This document shows, piece after piece, positions 36,586 to 46,700 of a stretch of DNA of 64,000 nucleotides. Where the stretch lies: assembly GCF_004362715.1 (NCBI RefSeq), contig NZ_SNYC01000004.1, positions 496,001-560,000 of the forward strand. The letters run 5' to 3'. Each line of letters begins with the position of its first letter. Position 1 is the stretch's first letter. The notes under the pieces were generated by a model that had not been told where the DNA came from, did not search any database, and saw only the letters and a program-made list of their open reading frames with translations. The position numbers and the translations under genes were made by a program. Origin of the DNA: Pedobacter metabolipauper. Lineage in GTDB: Bacteria; Bacteroidota; Bacteroidia; Sphingobacteriales; Sphingobacteriaceae.

Positions 36586-37794
36586 ATGATTCCTCAAGAT
36601 ATCCTTAATCAGATCATTCAGGCACAACGCCAAAATATAGCCAATAAGGATATAGGGTTAAAGAGAGATGCGTTACCACTATTGCCGAATTTAGCTTCAC
36701 ATGCCCTCATTGTATCAGGAATAAGAAGATGTGGAAAAAGTACATTACTATTCCAATTGTTAAGTAGCAGGTATCCTGGGGCATTATACCTCAATTTTGA
36801 AGACCCAAGGTTGTATGAATTTGAAAATAAGGATTTCTTAAGGTTAGATGTGTTAATCCAGGAACAGAGTTTCTCTGTATTGATGTTTGATGAAATCCAG
36901 ATTATTCCCGAATGGGAAAGATATGTACGGCAAAAATTAGACGAAGGTTATAAGATCGTTGTCACAGGCTCAAATGCCTCACTATTGAGTAGGGAATTAG
37001 GAACTAAACTTACTGGAAGGCATATTACGAAAGAGCTATTTCCATTCTCCTTTCATGAATTCATCTCTCACCAGAAATTAAAGCCTTCAGCAGAATCTTT
37101 ACTTAAATATTTAGCGATAGGAGGCTTTCCGGAATATATTAAAGAAAGAACAGATGATATTCTAAACCATCTTTTTGAAGATATACTGATCCGTGACATT
37201 GCTGTTCGTTATAGCATCAAAGATGTAAGGACATTACAGCGGTTAGCCCAGTATTTAATCTCAAATGTTGGAAAACCTGTGTCAGGCAACAAGCTCAAAA
37301 GCATCTTTGAAGTTGGGGCTACCAGCACTGTGCTGGAATATTTATCACACATGGAATATTCCTATTTATTGCATTTTGTACCGAAGTTCAGTTATTCTTT
37401 AAAAAAGCAGATTGCAAATCCAAGGAAAGTATATGCAATTGATACAGGCCTGGTAAATGTTAATTCAGGATCTTTTAGTGAAGACAATGGTCGAAAATTC
37501 GAAAACCTTATCTTTTTGCATCTTCGGAGAACTTACAAAGAGATTTACTATTTTTCAGAAAAAGGAGAATGTGACTTTATTGCATTCAAAAATGGGGCTT
37601 TTCATCAAGCCATTCAGGTATGTTATGAATTAAATCCTGATAACTTAGATAGAGAAATAAATGGGATGATTGAAGCTCTGGAATTATTTAACATGGAGGA
37701 GGGAACTTTAGTCACTATTTCGCAAAAAGACCGATTCGAAAAAAACGGCAAAATTATTCATGTCATTCCTGCTCATGAATATTTATTAAAGTAG
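36586..37794 (+). CDS. AAA ATPase with DUF4143 domain (AAA_14)
   Basis: A 402-residue ATPase of the AAA_14/DUF4143 family, common as scattered single genes in Bacteroidetes and of unknown role. Walker A is GIRRCGKST (residues 45-53), Walker B VLMFDEIQ (98-105), and the sensor region VTGSNASLLSRELGTKLTGRH follows. The C-terminal DUF4143 half ends in a nuclease-like pattern (ECDFIAFKNG then AIQVCYEL), resembling a PD-(D/E)xK core. The ATG at 36586 is preferred; a TTG at 36559 lies inside the inverted repeat. Confidence 0.9.
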   Translation: MIPQDILNQIIQAQRQNIANKDIGLKRDALPLLPNLASHALIVSGIRRCGKSTLLFQLLSSRYPGALYLNFEDPRLYEFENKDFLRLDVLIQEQSFSVLMFDEIQIIPEWERYVRQKLDEGYKIVVTGSNASLLSRELGTKLTGRHITKELFPFSFHEFISHQKLKPSAESLLKYLAIGGFPEYIKERTDDILNHLFEDILIRDIAVRYSIKDVRTLQRLAQYLISNVGKPVSGNKLKSIFEVGATSTVLEYLSHMEYSYLLHFVPKFSYSLKKQIANPRKVYAIDTGLVNVNSGSFSEDNGRKFENLIFLHLRRTYKEIYYFSEKGECDFIAFKNGAFHQAIQVCYELNPDNLDREINGMIEALELFNMEEGTLVTISQKDRFEKNGKIIHVIPAHEYLLK

Positions 37795-37826
37795 TAGATG
37801 TTTCAACTTCAATATCGTAATGGCCC

Positions 37827-38303
37827 CTATCCCGGCATCACCTTATAAATAAACTTAAGCTCAGTTTCTACAGGGGCATCTGCAGGGTACGAAATGTATT
37901 TTAACGTAAGCACATTACCTTCAATACTGAAGGTAGCCTTTTCGAAAATTTCTCTGTTTACGTCTGTCACAATAGCTGGTGCTGTACCTTCCTTTGTTAT
38001 CTCCTGAACAACAGTCACCTTAAGGCTGTTACCAGTTACCATATAATTACCCTCCATAGCCAATGAATAGCTAACGTCATTTGTGGCGGTCTTCATAAAC
38101 AAAGTAGTCATTATAAATTTGCCGTCTCTGGAGAAAATTATTCTCCGTCTGTAAGTCTGGATAGGGGTTTCTTCCCATTGTCCTTCCAGTGTGTGGATTA
38201 CTAAAGTCGGTTCATCATCTGGTGTCACAGTCTTCTTTTTGCATGCAAATATCGAAATAGAAATCCCCAGGACTAAGCAGAAATAAAAAGCGGTTCTCTT
38301 CAT
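37827..38303 (-). CDS. Small lipoprotein, lipocalin-like
   Basis: A 158-residue lipoprotein with lipobox ISIFACKKK, the Cys-Lys-Lys-Lys start typical of Bacteroidetes lipoproteins. The mature part has LEGQWEETPIQTYRRRIIFSRDGKF and alternating beta strands, resembling lipocalin-like DUFs that begin with a G-x-W motif. No ligand can be predicted. It converges with the ATPase gene. Confidence 0.75.
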   Translation of the reverse strand: MKRTAFYFCLVLGISISIFACKKKTVTPDDEPTLVIHTLEGQWEETPIQTYRRRIIFSRDGKFIMTTLFMKTATNDVSYSLAMEGNYMVTGNSLKVTVVQEITKEGTAPAIVTDVNREIFEKATFSIEGNVLTLKYISYPADAPVETELKFIYKVMPG

Positions 38304-38400
38304 AAAGTTTGATCTAATTATATAGTAATACGTTTACCATTATTAAATCGCTGGGTTAAATGAATTTAATCATATAACTTCAAAATAACGGAAACAAAAA

Positions 38401-38423
38401 AGGTCCGGTGGTTAGCCGGACCT
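38401..38423 (-). terminator. Terminator of the M16-like gene
   Basis: AGGTCCGG/CCGGACCT stem with a 7-nt loop, followed on the minus strand by a T run (plus-strand A run at 38395-38400). It is 24 bp beyond the stop at 38447. Confidence 0.8.
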
Positions 38424-38446
38424 CATCAGGTATGTTATATAATGAA

Positions 38447-39082
38447 TTACTCAGTAATCTCGTGCTTAGCAATTGAAGCAACTTCTTCCCAATCACCAAA
38501 TGCTTTCTTTACAAGGATCTTTGCCTGGGCAGTGCTGATGTTACCAGCAATGGTAAGAGAAGCTCTTGAAGGGGTGATGTGTTTGCTGCAGAAGCTTTTT
38601 ACATCTTCTAATGTCAAGTCTTCCAGCGCAGCAAGTGTTACAGACTCCGGATAATAACGGTCATGCGCATTAAAGCTCGCAATTAAATCAGATTTAAGTT
38701 TCGCAAAAGCAGGATCGGTTAATGCCGGCTGACGAACTGACCTTGAAAGCGTAGACAACGCCAGGTCGAAATTAACAGTATTTGAAGCCAGGTTTCCGCC
38801 TTTCTCATTAAAGCTGATTCCGGTTCCCGACTGGGCAACATCTTCGTTTAGCATCGCATTCAGCAAATTTTCAATACCAGGCTTATTACCTTCACTTACC
38901 GCATCGCCATCAATGGTGAAACTGGAGTATACTTTTGACGTTCCCAGGTTCTCTGCAACAATGATGTTCATTCCGTTCTTTAGCTTAAAGCTTACCGGCT
39001 CCTTAAAAATTGCCGTCTGTGCACTCGCATATTGTACCGTAATTATACTAAGTACCAATATGATTAATCTTCTTGTTTTCAT
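38447..39082 (-). CDS. Single-domain M16-peptidase-like exported protein without the zinc motif
   Basis: A 211-residue exported protein with signal peptide ending YASAQ. It starts like an M16 peptidase (FKLKNGMNIIVAENLGTSKVYSSFTIDGD) and keeps the family's ISFNEKGGNLASNTVNFDLAL and PSRASLTIAGNIS segments. The zinc-binding HxxEH position reads PGIENLLNAML, so the metal site is lost. The length is one M16 domain, whereas functional M16 enzymes have two or more. It is therefore probably a non-catalytic partner or a binding domain. No partner M16 gene is adjacent. Confidence 0.8.
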   Translation of the reverse strand: MKTRRLIILVLSIITVQYASAQTAIFKEPVSFKLKNGMNIIVAENLGTSKVYSSFTIDGDAVSEGNKPGIENLLNAMLNEDVAQSGTGISFNEKGGNLASNTVNFDLALSTLSRSVRQPALTDPAFAKLKSDLIASFNAHDRYYPESVTLAALEDLTLEDVKSFCSKHITPSRASLTIAGNISTAQAKILVKKAFGDWEEVASIAKHEITE

Positions 39083-39255
39083 ATAGTATGTTTTAAATTA
39101 TTGATCTGCGAATCTACATTTTACGTAAGTTCCCTGAAATGGGGAATAGGTAGAAAGGCAAATGAACAAGATGAACGGCGAAATTGGCCCTTTGAATTTA
39201 TTTGCGAATTTAACTTTCTATATATTAGTAGGATAATAAACCAAACCAAACAATA

Positions 39256-39954
39256 ATGAACTGCTTAATTGTTGATGACAATAAAATTGCATTAACAACT
39301 TTGAGGCAAATGATCAGCATGGATCCTTCTTTAACGCTTGTTGGAGAATGCGGGGATGCGGCAGAGGCCCATAGGTTGTTATTGGTTCATCACGTAGATC
39401 TTATTTTTTTAGACATCGAAATGCCGGAAATGAGCGGGATTGAGTTGGTCAAAAGCCTGGAAGGAAAACGGCCAATGATCATCTTCACCACATCCGATAT
39501 TGTTTATGCAGCAGAAGCGTTCGACTTAAATGTGGTTGACTTTATTACCAAGCCCATCGTACCCGGCCGGTTTTTCCAGGCCGTAGAAAAAGCAAAAGAA
39601 CTTAAAAAGATGAAAAGCTTATACGTGGCAGCGAACAGAGAAGAAGAATTTATATTTATACGCGACTCAAATATCATCCGGAGAATCAGGCTGAAAGATA
39701 TTCTGTACCTGGAGGCAATGGGTGATTATGTGAAGATCTACAGCCTTACCGCAAATTATACGATCCACTCCAGCCTGAAGGCCGTAGAACAAAAAATATC
39801 GGCAACCATCTTTTTAAGGGTTCACCGTTCCTTTATAATTAATTTAAGTAAAATCGATACCATAGAAGGCGGAACACTGATCATTAATCATAACCTGGTT
39901 CCTGTATCTGATGCCTATCGCGCAGCACTGAATAAGCGGATGCTGATCCTTTAA
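39256..39954 (+). CDS. LytTR-family response regulator
   Basis: A 232-residue DNA-binding response regulator. The receiver domain has the acidic pocket VDDN (residues 6-9), phospho-acceptor Asp53 in FLDIEMPEMSG and Lys in FITKPI. A LytTR DNA-binding domain follows (IRRIRLKDILYLEAMGDYVKIY, then FLRVHRSFIINLSKID). No histidine kinase is next to it, so it is an orphan here. The downstream beta-barrel gene is separated by about 230 bp. Confidence 0.93.
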   Translation: MNCLIVDDNKIALTTLRQMISMDPSLTLVGECGDAAEAHRLLLVHHVDLIFLDIEMPEMSGIELVKSLEGKRPMIIFTTSDIVYAAEAFDLNVVDFITKPIVPGRFFQAVEKAKELKKMKSLYVAANREEEFIFIRDSNIIRRIRLKDILYLEAMGDYVKIYSLTANYTIHSSLKAVEQKISATIFLRVHRSFIINLSKIDTIEGGTLIINHNLVPVSDAYRAALNKRMLIL

Positions 39955-40186
39955 TTAGACTTTAAAATACTAGTGATGGCTCTTGTGTATCAAATTCGAT
40001 ACATTTTTAAGGCATGCTTATTTCATTCTGTTTAGTGCTTTTAATCACATAAAAAGAGCTCTTGGTTGTGTTTTGACGCACATTTATATCCTTTTTCTAA
40101 AGAGTGAAGAATTTAAGATCCATAAACTGGCACATTTCTTTCTTATCCACTATCAATTAGAAAAGAAACACAAACTATTTACTCTT

Positions 40187-40798
40187 ATGAAAAAGATAAT
40201 TATTCTAGCCTTAGGGCTTTTCGCAGCAACAGCTGCTAACGCACAGGAACCAATCAGATTTGGTATTAAAGCAGGGGTAAACTTGCCAAACATTATTAAA
40301 GACGATGGTAATAATAATTTTGACACCAAATTAAATCCAGGATTTAACGCAGGTATTACTTTAGATATCGGTTTGATCAAAGGATTGGCATTTACTCCAG
40401 AGCTATTGTATGCTACTAAAGGATATAAAGCAGAAACCTCATTTGGAGAATTTACACAAACAACTCATTTTATTGATATTCCAATTTTAGCAACCATTAA
40501 TCTTGGTGGTTCTGGATTAAATTTAGTTGTTGGTCCGCAGGTTTCCTTTTTAACCTCAACAAAAAATAAATTTGACAATGGATTCGGTACTGTAGAACAA
40601 CAATTTGATGAAGATTCTGATAAATTCAAGAAAAGCCTTTTAGGTGGTTTGATCGGTTTCAGATACGACATCAATGATAAAGTTGACCTTCACGGACGTT
40701 ATGCGCTGGATTTCCAAAAAAATAATGAAGATGGTACAACACAAACGCCTGAATTTAAAAACCAGGTATTTTCAGTTGGTTTTGGCTATAAATTCTAA
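40187..40798 (+). CDS. Outer membrane beta-barrel protein (porin-like)
   Basis: A 203-residue barrel protein with signal peptide MKKIIILALGLFAATAANAQ. It then has FGIKAGVNLPNI, alternating strands with Gly/aromatic girdle residues, and a C-terminal strand ending FSVGFGYKF, the typical outer-membrane insertion signal. The ATG at 40187 is chosen because the signal peptide begins there; the frame upstream is open but has no signal. A terminator follows at 40814-40844. Confidence 0.88.
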   Translation: MKKIIILALGLFAATAANAQEPIRFGIKAGVNLPNIIKDDGNNNFDTKLNPGFNAGITLDIGLIKGLAFTPELLYATKGYKAETSFGEFTQTTHFIDIPILATINLGGSGLNLVVGPQVSFLTSTKNKFDNGFGTVEQQFDEDSDKFKKSLLGGLIGFRYDINDKVDLHGRYALDFQKNNEDGTTQTPEFKNQVFSVGFGYKF

Positions 40799-40813
40799 TA
40801 CCCTATCATACTC

Positions 40814-40844
40814 AAAAAGAGCCGCCTAATCAGCGGCTTTTTTT
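40814..40844 (+). terminator. Terminator after the beta-barrel gene
   Basis: AGCCGC/GCGGCT stem, 7-nt loop, flanked by an A run and followed by a run of seven T. Confidence 0.85.
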
Positions 40845-41014
40845 ATGCCCTTTCCTTTTTGGAAGACGTTCTTTTAAAAACAAATCCTGAAACAAGATGT
40901 TCTTCATTCAGGTCTTCAATGTTCACCAAAATAAATGGCGGTAACAAGTTTAGACCTCACCATTTAAATAGCGCGATCTAAAGATTAAATAAGTTAAACT
41001 AAATTTTGTCAGTT

Positions 41015-41191
41015 ATGAAAAACAATCAAGATCTGAAACACACCGGTAACGAGCAGGGAAAACCTACATCAGACCGGAGCTATCACAGCGTAAAAGACGA
41101 TAAGAAACAACAGGGAATTACCAATGGGGGTGGTCAGCGTTCTGATCAGACCTCCAATAAAGATAACGAGCGAAAGCGCGAAAAAAATTAA
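41015..41191 (+). CDS. Small hydrophilic hypothetical protein
   Basis: A 58-residue protein starting MKNNQDLKHTGNEQGK and ending NERKREKN. It is almost entirely polar (Lys, Asn, Gln, Asp, Gly) and without hydrophobic core, so probably disordered, resembling small stress-type proteins of the group. The ATG at 41015 is preferred to a TTG three codons earlier. Its own terminator 23 bp downstream supports a real gene. Confidence 0.65.
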   Translation: MKNNQDLKHTGNEQGKPTSDRSYHSVKDDKKQQGITNGGGQRSDQTSNKDNERKREKN

Positions 41192-41213
41192 TAAGGGGAG
41201 TTGCCCCAATTTT

Positions 41214-41246
41214 AAACCGCCTTGTAATCAATTATAGGGCGGTTTT
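41214..41246 (+). terminator. Terminator after the small hydrophilic protein gene
   Basis: AAACCGCC/GGCGGTTT stem with a long AT-rich loop, then a T run. Confidence 0.75.
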
Positions 41247-41328
41247 ATTTTGCCCCTTTTACTTGACAATACCAAATACTAACTTCACTCTTTTTACTTA
41301 ACTTTGAAATTTAACCAACGAACACCTA

Positions 41329-43110
41329 ATGAACTTTAAATCTTCTCTTTGCTCATTATCTACGCGCTTTAAGTCAATACTATCCCAATCTCTTTTCTTG
41401 TCAGCTGTCTTATCTTTAATCCTGTCCGTTTCTGCCCAGGCACAAAAAAAGACTTATCTGCAAACGCTATCAGAACAGAACGAATGGGTAGACTCTGTAT
41501 TTAATAAGTTGAGCAAAAAGCAAAAGATCGCTCAAATGTTCTTTGTAAGGGCACATACCAATTTGGGTAAAGCCTATGAAGATTCAGTAGGCACGGTAAT
41601 TAAAAAGGAACAAGTAGGCGGATTGGTATTCTTCCAGGGTGGCCCCGGTCGCCAGACCATTCTAACCAATAAATACCAGTCACTGGCAAAAGTACCTTTG
41701 CTCATCACTTCTGATGGCGAATGGGGTTTAGGCATGCGCTTAGACAGTACCATTTCTTACCCTTATCAAATGACCCTGGGTGCTGTGCAGAATAAAGAAC
41801 TGATCCATAAAATGGGACTGGAAGTTGCAAAGGATTATAAACGCATCGGGATGCACATGAACCTTGCACCTGTTGCCGACATCAATAACAATCCAAAAAA
41901 TCCGGTAATCAACTACCGCTCTTTTGGAGACAATAAATACAACGTAACCGATAAGGTTAGTGCTTATATGAATGGAATGCAGGACGGTGGACTGTTAGTG
42001 AGCATCAAACATTTTCCAGGCCATGGAGATACTGATGTAGATTCTCATTACGATCTTCCCCAGCTAACATTTACAAAAGCGCGTTTGGATAGTTTAGAGA
42101 TCTATCCGTTTAGGGAATTGGTTAAAGCCGGTGTTGCCGGCGTAATGATTGCCCATATGAACATACCGGCATTAGACCCTACTCCGAATATGCCATCTAC
42201 CTTGTCAAAACCTATCGTTACGGGCATCCTAAAAGAAGAGCTTGGCTTTAAGGGCCTGATCGTTTCAGATGCCATGGAAATGAAAGGTGTGATAAAATTC
42301 TTTAAAGATGGCGAGGCCGATGTAATGGGCATCATTGCAGGAAATGATATTCTTGAGCTTTCAGAGAACAGCGCAAGGGCCATTAAGCTGGTTCGCAAGG
42401 CAGTTCGTCAGGAACGGATCAGCATGGATCGCATCGATGAAAGTGTGAAGAAGATTCTTACCGCAAAATATTGGGCAGGATTAAATGTCAAAGATACGCT
42501 GAACGAACAAAACGTACTTGCTGGTGTAACCAGGCCAGAAAGTTATGTACTGCTACAGCAGCTGGCAGATGCATCGGTAACGCTGTTAAGAGGAAAAGAA
42601 AACATTCAGCAGTTAACGGCCGATAAAAGAACGGCTGTAATCTCTATCGGTACTCCAGGCGCAACAACCTTTCAGCAGGAACTTGGAACACATTATAAAA
42701 ATTCAGTATTCTATTCGCTGGATAAAAATGCAAATGCAAACGCTATAGCAAAAGTATTGAAAGACCTTGCTGCATTTGAGCAGGTAATCATCGGCATCCA
42801 CGATTCAAGAACCCGTCCGGGAAATGGAATGGTATTAAGTCCGGATCTTAGAATGTTCATCAGCGACCGTGCAAAAACAAATGCCGTGTTCGCGTTCTTC
42901 GCAAACCCGTACAACCTGTCCGCTTTACCAGGCTTAGAGAGTTGCAACGGCTTAATAGTTGCCTATCAAAAAGAAGACTTCATGCAAAAGGCAGCTGCCT
43001 CAGTCATTAAAAATCAATTGATCCCGACTGGGAAGCTGCCCGTTACTGTAAACAAGTTCTTTAAATATGGTGATGGGATCTCTACAGATTACTTAGTGCC
43101 CTTGCCATAA
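41329..43110 (+). CDS. Exported GH3-family beta-N-acetylglucosaminidase-like glycosidase
   Basis: A 593-residue GH3 enzyme with a long signal peptide (to about residue 38). It has the NagZ-type catalytic loop KHFPGHGDTDVDSH (residues 227-240), whose Asp-His dyad acts as acid/base, and nucleophile Asp314 in GLIVSDAMEMKG. A C-terminal (alpha/beta) domain of about 190 residues follows. The likely substrate is GlcNAc-containing peptidoglycan fragments. Relatives often carry a fused beta-lactamase-like domain, which is absent here. The 3' end overlaps the convergent thioredoxin-like gene by 22 bp. Confidence 0.92.
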   Translation: MNFKSSLCSLSTRFKSILSQSLFLSAVLSLILSVSAQAQKKTYLQTLSEQNEWVDSVFNKLSKKQKIAQMFFVRAHTNLGKAYEDSVGTVIKKEQVGGLVFFQGGPGRQTILTNKYQSLAKVPLLITSDGEWGLGMRLDSTISYPYQMTLGAVQNKELIHKMGLEVAKDYKRIGMHMNLAPVADINNNPKNPVINYRSFGDNKYNVTDKVSAYMNGMQDGGLLVSIKHFPGHGDTDVDSHYDLPQLTFTKARLDSLEIYPFRELVKAGVAGVMIAHMNIPALDPTPNMPSTLSKPIVTGILKEELGFKGLIVSDAMEMKGVIKFFKDGEADVMGIIAGNDILELSENSARAIKLVRKAVRQERISMDRIDESVKKILTAKYWAGLNVKDTLNEQNVLAGVTRPESYVLLQQLADASVTLLRGKENIQQLTADKRTAVISIGTPGATTFQQELGTHYKNSVFYSLDKNANANAIAKVLKDLAAFEQVIIGIHDSRTRPGNGMVLSPDLRMFISDRAKTNAVFAFFANPYNLSALPGLESCNGLIVAYQKEDFMQKAAASVIKNQLIPTGKLPVTVNKFFKYGDGISTDYLVPLP

Positions 43111-43625
43111 GTATCCGGATTAACAGCAGCAACTGTCCAGCCTTTTAAAAAGTTGGTCACCACTTTAATGTCGTGCCCGGTTTTCTTCTTGCCGCTGGCA
43201 TTTACATCATCTGTTTCCAGATACGCTGAATTTTGCGTGTGCAGTACTTTTCCGTTTCCATCAAGGATCACGAATACCGGGAAACCAAACCGCTGCGGGT
43301 AATTGAGCGTGGCCAGAACAGCTTCGTTCTTATTCTCCGGACTATAGTTTACCAATACTGTTTCGTAATTATCATTTAACGCTTTCTTTAAAGCAGCAGT
43401 AGTGTCTACCAGGTTATGAAATGCAATACACCAGCCGCACCAGTTGCCGCCCACCTGCACAAAAACATGCTTACCTGCTTTTTTTGCGCGGGCAACAGCA
43501 GCATCAATATCAGCCCTGGCATTTGCCGCCGGATTATATAGCTTAACAGCTTCCTTTTTTTCCTGTGCAACAGCCGCACCGGTAATGATGGAGAAAGCAA
43601 CCCATAGCAGAACTATTCTTTTCAT
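43089..43625 (-). CDS. Exported thioredoxin-fold protein
   Basis: A 178-residue exported protein. The signal peptide starts MKRIVLLWVAFSIITGAAVAQ, so the ATG at 43625 is preferred to the upstream start at 43634. The thioredoxin-like domain has the redox motif CGWC in GGNWCGWCIAFHNL and the cis-Pro region GFPVFVILDGNG. It probably acts as a periplasmic disulfide reductase or oxidase. The gene overlaps the GH3 3' end on the other strand. Confidence 0.9.
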   Translation of the reverse strand: MKRIVLLWVAFSIITGAAVAQEKKEAVKLYNPAANARADIDAAVARAKKAGKHVFVQVGGNWCGWCIAFHNLVDTTAALKKALNDNYETVLVNYSPENKNEAVLATLNYPQRFGFPVFVILDGNGKVLHTQNSAYLETDDVNASGKKKTGHDIKVVTNFLKGWTVAAVNPDTYGKGTK

Positions 43626-43753
43626 GATTAACAATTTATAAAAACAAAAATAATGGTTTAGCTGATAAAAAATGTAATCTGGATATAAAATCTAGCAAAT
43701 CAGTAGAATTTATTTATCATAAACTTTTATAAATAAGTCATAGCTTTACCTAT

Positions 43754-46700
43754 ATGCCTCAACAGCCTCTAAAAATACTACAAGCATCAGCAGGATCAGG
43801 TAAAACATTCAGCTTGACAGCGCATTACCTCACGCTGCTTTTATCCGGAGAAACGAAGTACAGGGAGATCCTGGCAGTAACCTTTACTAATAAGGCTACT
43901 GAAGAGATGAAAACCCGGATCATGGATGTCCTTAAGGGTTTTGCTGAAGGTGACCCGTCAAAAAAAATAGACGATTACCGGACCATCGTTTTAAAGGCAC
44001 ATTCCGATCTTGATCCGGAAAGCTTAAAACAGAAGTCAAAAATAATATACCGCAAAATATTACACGATTATAGCAGATTCTCCGTAAGCACCATTGATGG
44101 ATTTGTACAGAAAGTAATTCGTGGCTTTGCATTTGAACTCGGACTGGATGCAGGATACGGGCTCGAAATGAACTACGATAAGGTTAAGAATGAACTTGCC
44201 GGTCGACTCGATAAAGCATTAGACCAAAACCCGGCATTGTTGCAGTGGATCATTGACCTCGCATTAGACCGCATCAACAACAACCTGGGCTGGAATTATC
44301 GGAGAGAGCTGATCGATCTCACCAATGAGATCTTTAAAGAACGCTATCAGCCTTTTGAAAATGCAGTAAAAGAACTTGGGGAAACGGCCGACCTTGATGC
44401 CCTGTTTAAAGATTACAATAAAGTAACCCGGTTAAGTATTGAAGCCTTTGAAAGTTCCATTTCAGACCTTGCAGCACAGGGATTCGAGATCCTTCAGGTA
44501 GAAGATGTAGATGTTGCAACCCTAAAAGGAAAATCGAGATCGCCGCTAAATAACCTGCTAAAGATCAAAGAAGGAGATCTCAGTAAGATCAATAGCCTCG
44601 CTAAGCTGGTTGATCAGCCGGAAGAGTGGTTTCAAAAAGGAAAGGAAACCAATTTATACGAAGAAGTTAATCCCATTCTTAAAAAATTATTAAACAGCTA
44701 TCAGGAAGGGTTGCCAGGCTATTTACTTGCAAACGCATTTAATAAAAATCTGTATTATCTGCGCCTGATGCAGGAAATGGCATCCCTGTTAAAGGATTAT
44801 AGAAATGAGAACCCAAACCTGCTCATCAGTGATGCGCAAACGCTGTTAAGAGGAATCACAGACGATGCCAATGATAATCCATCATTCATTTGGGAAAAGA
44901 TCGGAAACCGCTACCGGAACTTTCTTTTTGATGAGTTTCAGGATACCTCATCAAGCCAATGGGGGAGTTTCAAATCACTGCTGAGCAATGCCATCGCCTC
45001 GCCAAGCGGCAAACTCACGGATCATTTAATAGTAGGGGATACCAAGCAGTCGATTTACCGGTGGCGTAATGGCGACTGGAATATCCTGCACCAGCAGGCA
45101 AAGCTGGATGTACTCGTTCACAACGTACTCGAAGAAAGCCTGGAAGAAAATTACCGGAGTACAAAGAATATCATCGAATTCAATAATAATCTATATAAAA
45201 AGCTGCCCGGGTTAATGCAGGACAACCTGAATGCAGCTCTAGCAGAACAAGAGGGCCAGTCAGACATTGTAGCATGGTGGCAGAAAAGAGGATTTGACCA
45301 CATTGTAACCGATGTGTATGCCGAAGCCACCCAAAAGCTTACCCCTTTTACGCTGGACGGTGGTACCATTGATCTCCATGTTTTAAAAGAGGATCTGGAA
45401 GGTGCCGCCCTGACCAAAACAACATTCAGAAGCCTGGCTCTCGCTAAAATGGTCGAAGCCCTGAACACACTGCTTACCGTTAAAAACTATAAACCGGGAG
45501 AGATCTGTGTGCTCGTTCGCTCAAATGCCGAAGCCGTAGCTGCTGTAGAAACCTTAATGGATAATGGAATTGATGTAATTTCAGGAGAAGCACTGCTGCT
45601 GATCAATAACAGTGCTATAAAGCTCATTTTAAATACATTTCAGGTAATTGGCGGATGGTCAGAAAATACAGCCTTATATAAGGCAAACTGCATTAGCCTC
45701 TATTCAAGGATGCTAAACAAGGAGATTGAACCAGCGCATTTGTTTGGTTTAAAATTCAAGACACTGGAAGAACTGAAAGGTCTCCTGCCTGCAGATCTGT
45801 GCCTCAACTGGCAAACCTGGATCCAGCAGCCCCTTCCGGCATTGCTGGAGAAGATCATTGAGGCCTATGGTTTAAATGAAAAAGAAAAAGTGCCGCACTT
45901 GCCATATCTTTTTGCATTACGCGATTTGATGGGAAGCTTTGCCCAGCACGGAGAAAAGGGAATAGCCGCTTTCCTGTCTTACTGGGAAGAAGAAGGGTTA
46001 AGGAGAACACTGCCGTCATCAGAAAATACAGATGCCGTGCAGGTGATTACTGTACATAAATCAAAAGGATTGGCCTTTAGGGCAGTAATGCTTCCTTTTT
46101 GCAATTGGGATGTTAATGGTAAGACCAATGGTATTTTCTGGGTTCCTGCAGCAGGAACACCATACCATCATTTACACAGCATTCCCTTAAAATACAATAA
46201 AGACCTTAGCCAGTCTACCGTTGCCAAGCCCTATTTTGAAGAACTGCTATACAACAATATGGACGCACTAAACATGCTGTATGTAGCCACAACGCGTTCC
46301 AAAGAATACCTGTACATCAGTACGATGGGTAAAAAAGCAGATACGATTACCAATATTGGTAATCTGCTGAGTAAGGTTTTTGAGTATGACCTTGATGAAA
46401 CCGGTAATTATATAGTGGATGATGAAGTACTGGCGAAGCCTGAGAAAATAGCAGACAGCAATGAAATAGAACTCGAATTTTACCCAGTATCCAACCGGTT
46501 AAGTCAGGTGTTTGATGCGGGGTTAAAGCGCAGGGACATTGACCTGCTCACTGGCGAAAGTGCCGGCAGGACCGGATCTATCCTGCATGAAGTACTGGCA
46601 GCAGCAAATGCCGTTGACGAGGTGGATGAAGTACTTCAAAACCTGCTGCTGGAAGGTATCTTTAAACAGGAAGAATTACCTGATCTGAAGGTACAGGCCA

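Noticed and set aside
39983..40186. 68-residue N-terminal extension of the beta-barrel protein
   Set aside because: A clear signal peptide starts at the ATG at 40187; the upstream frame is simply open.
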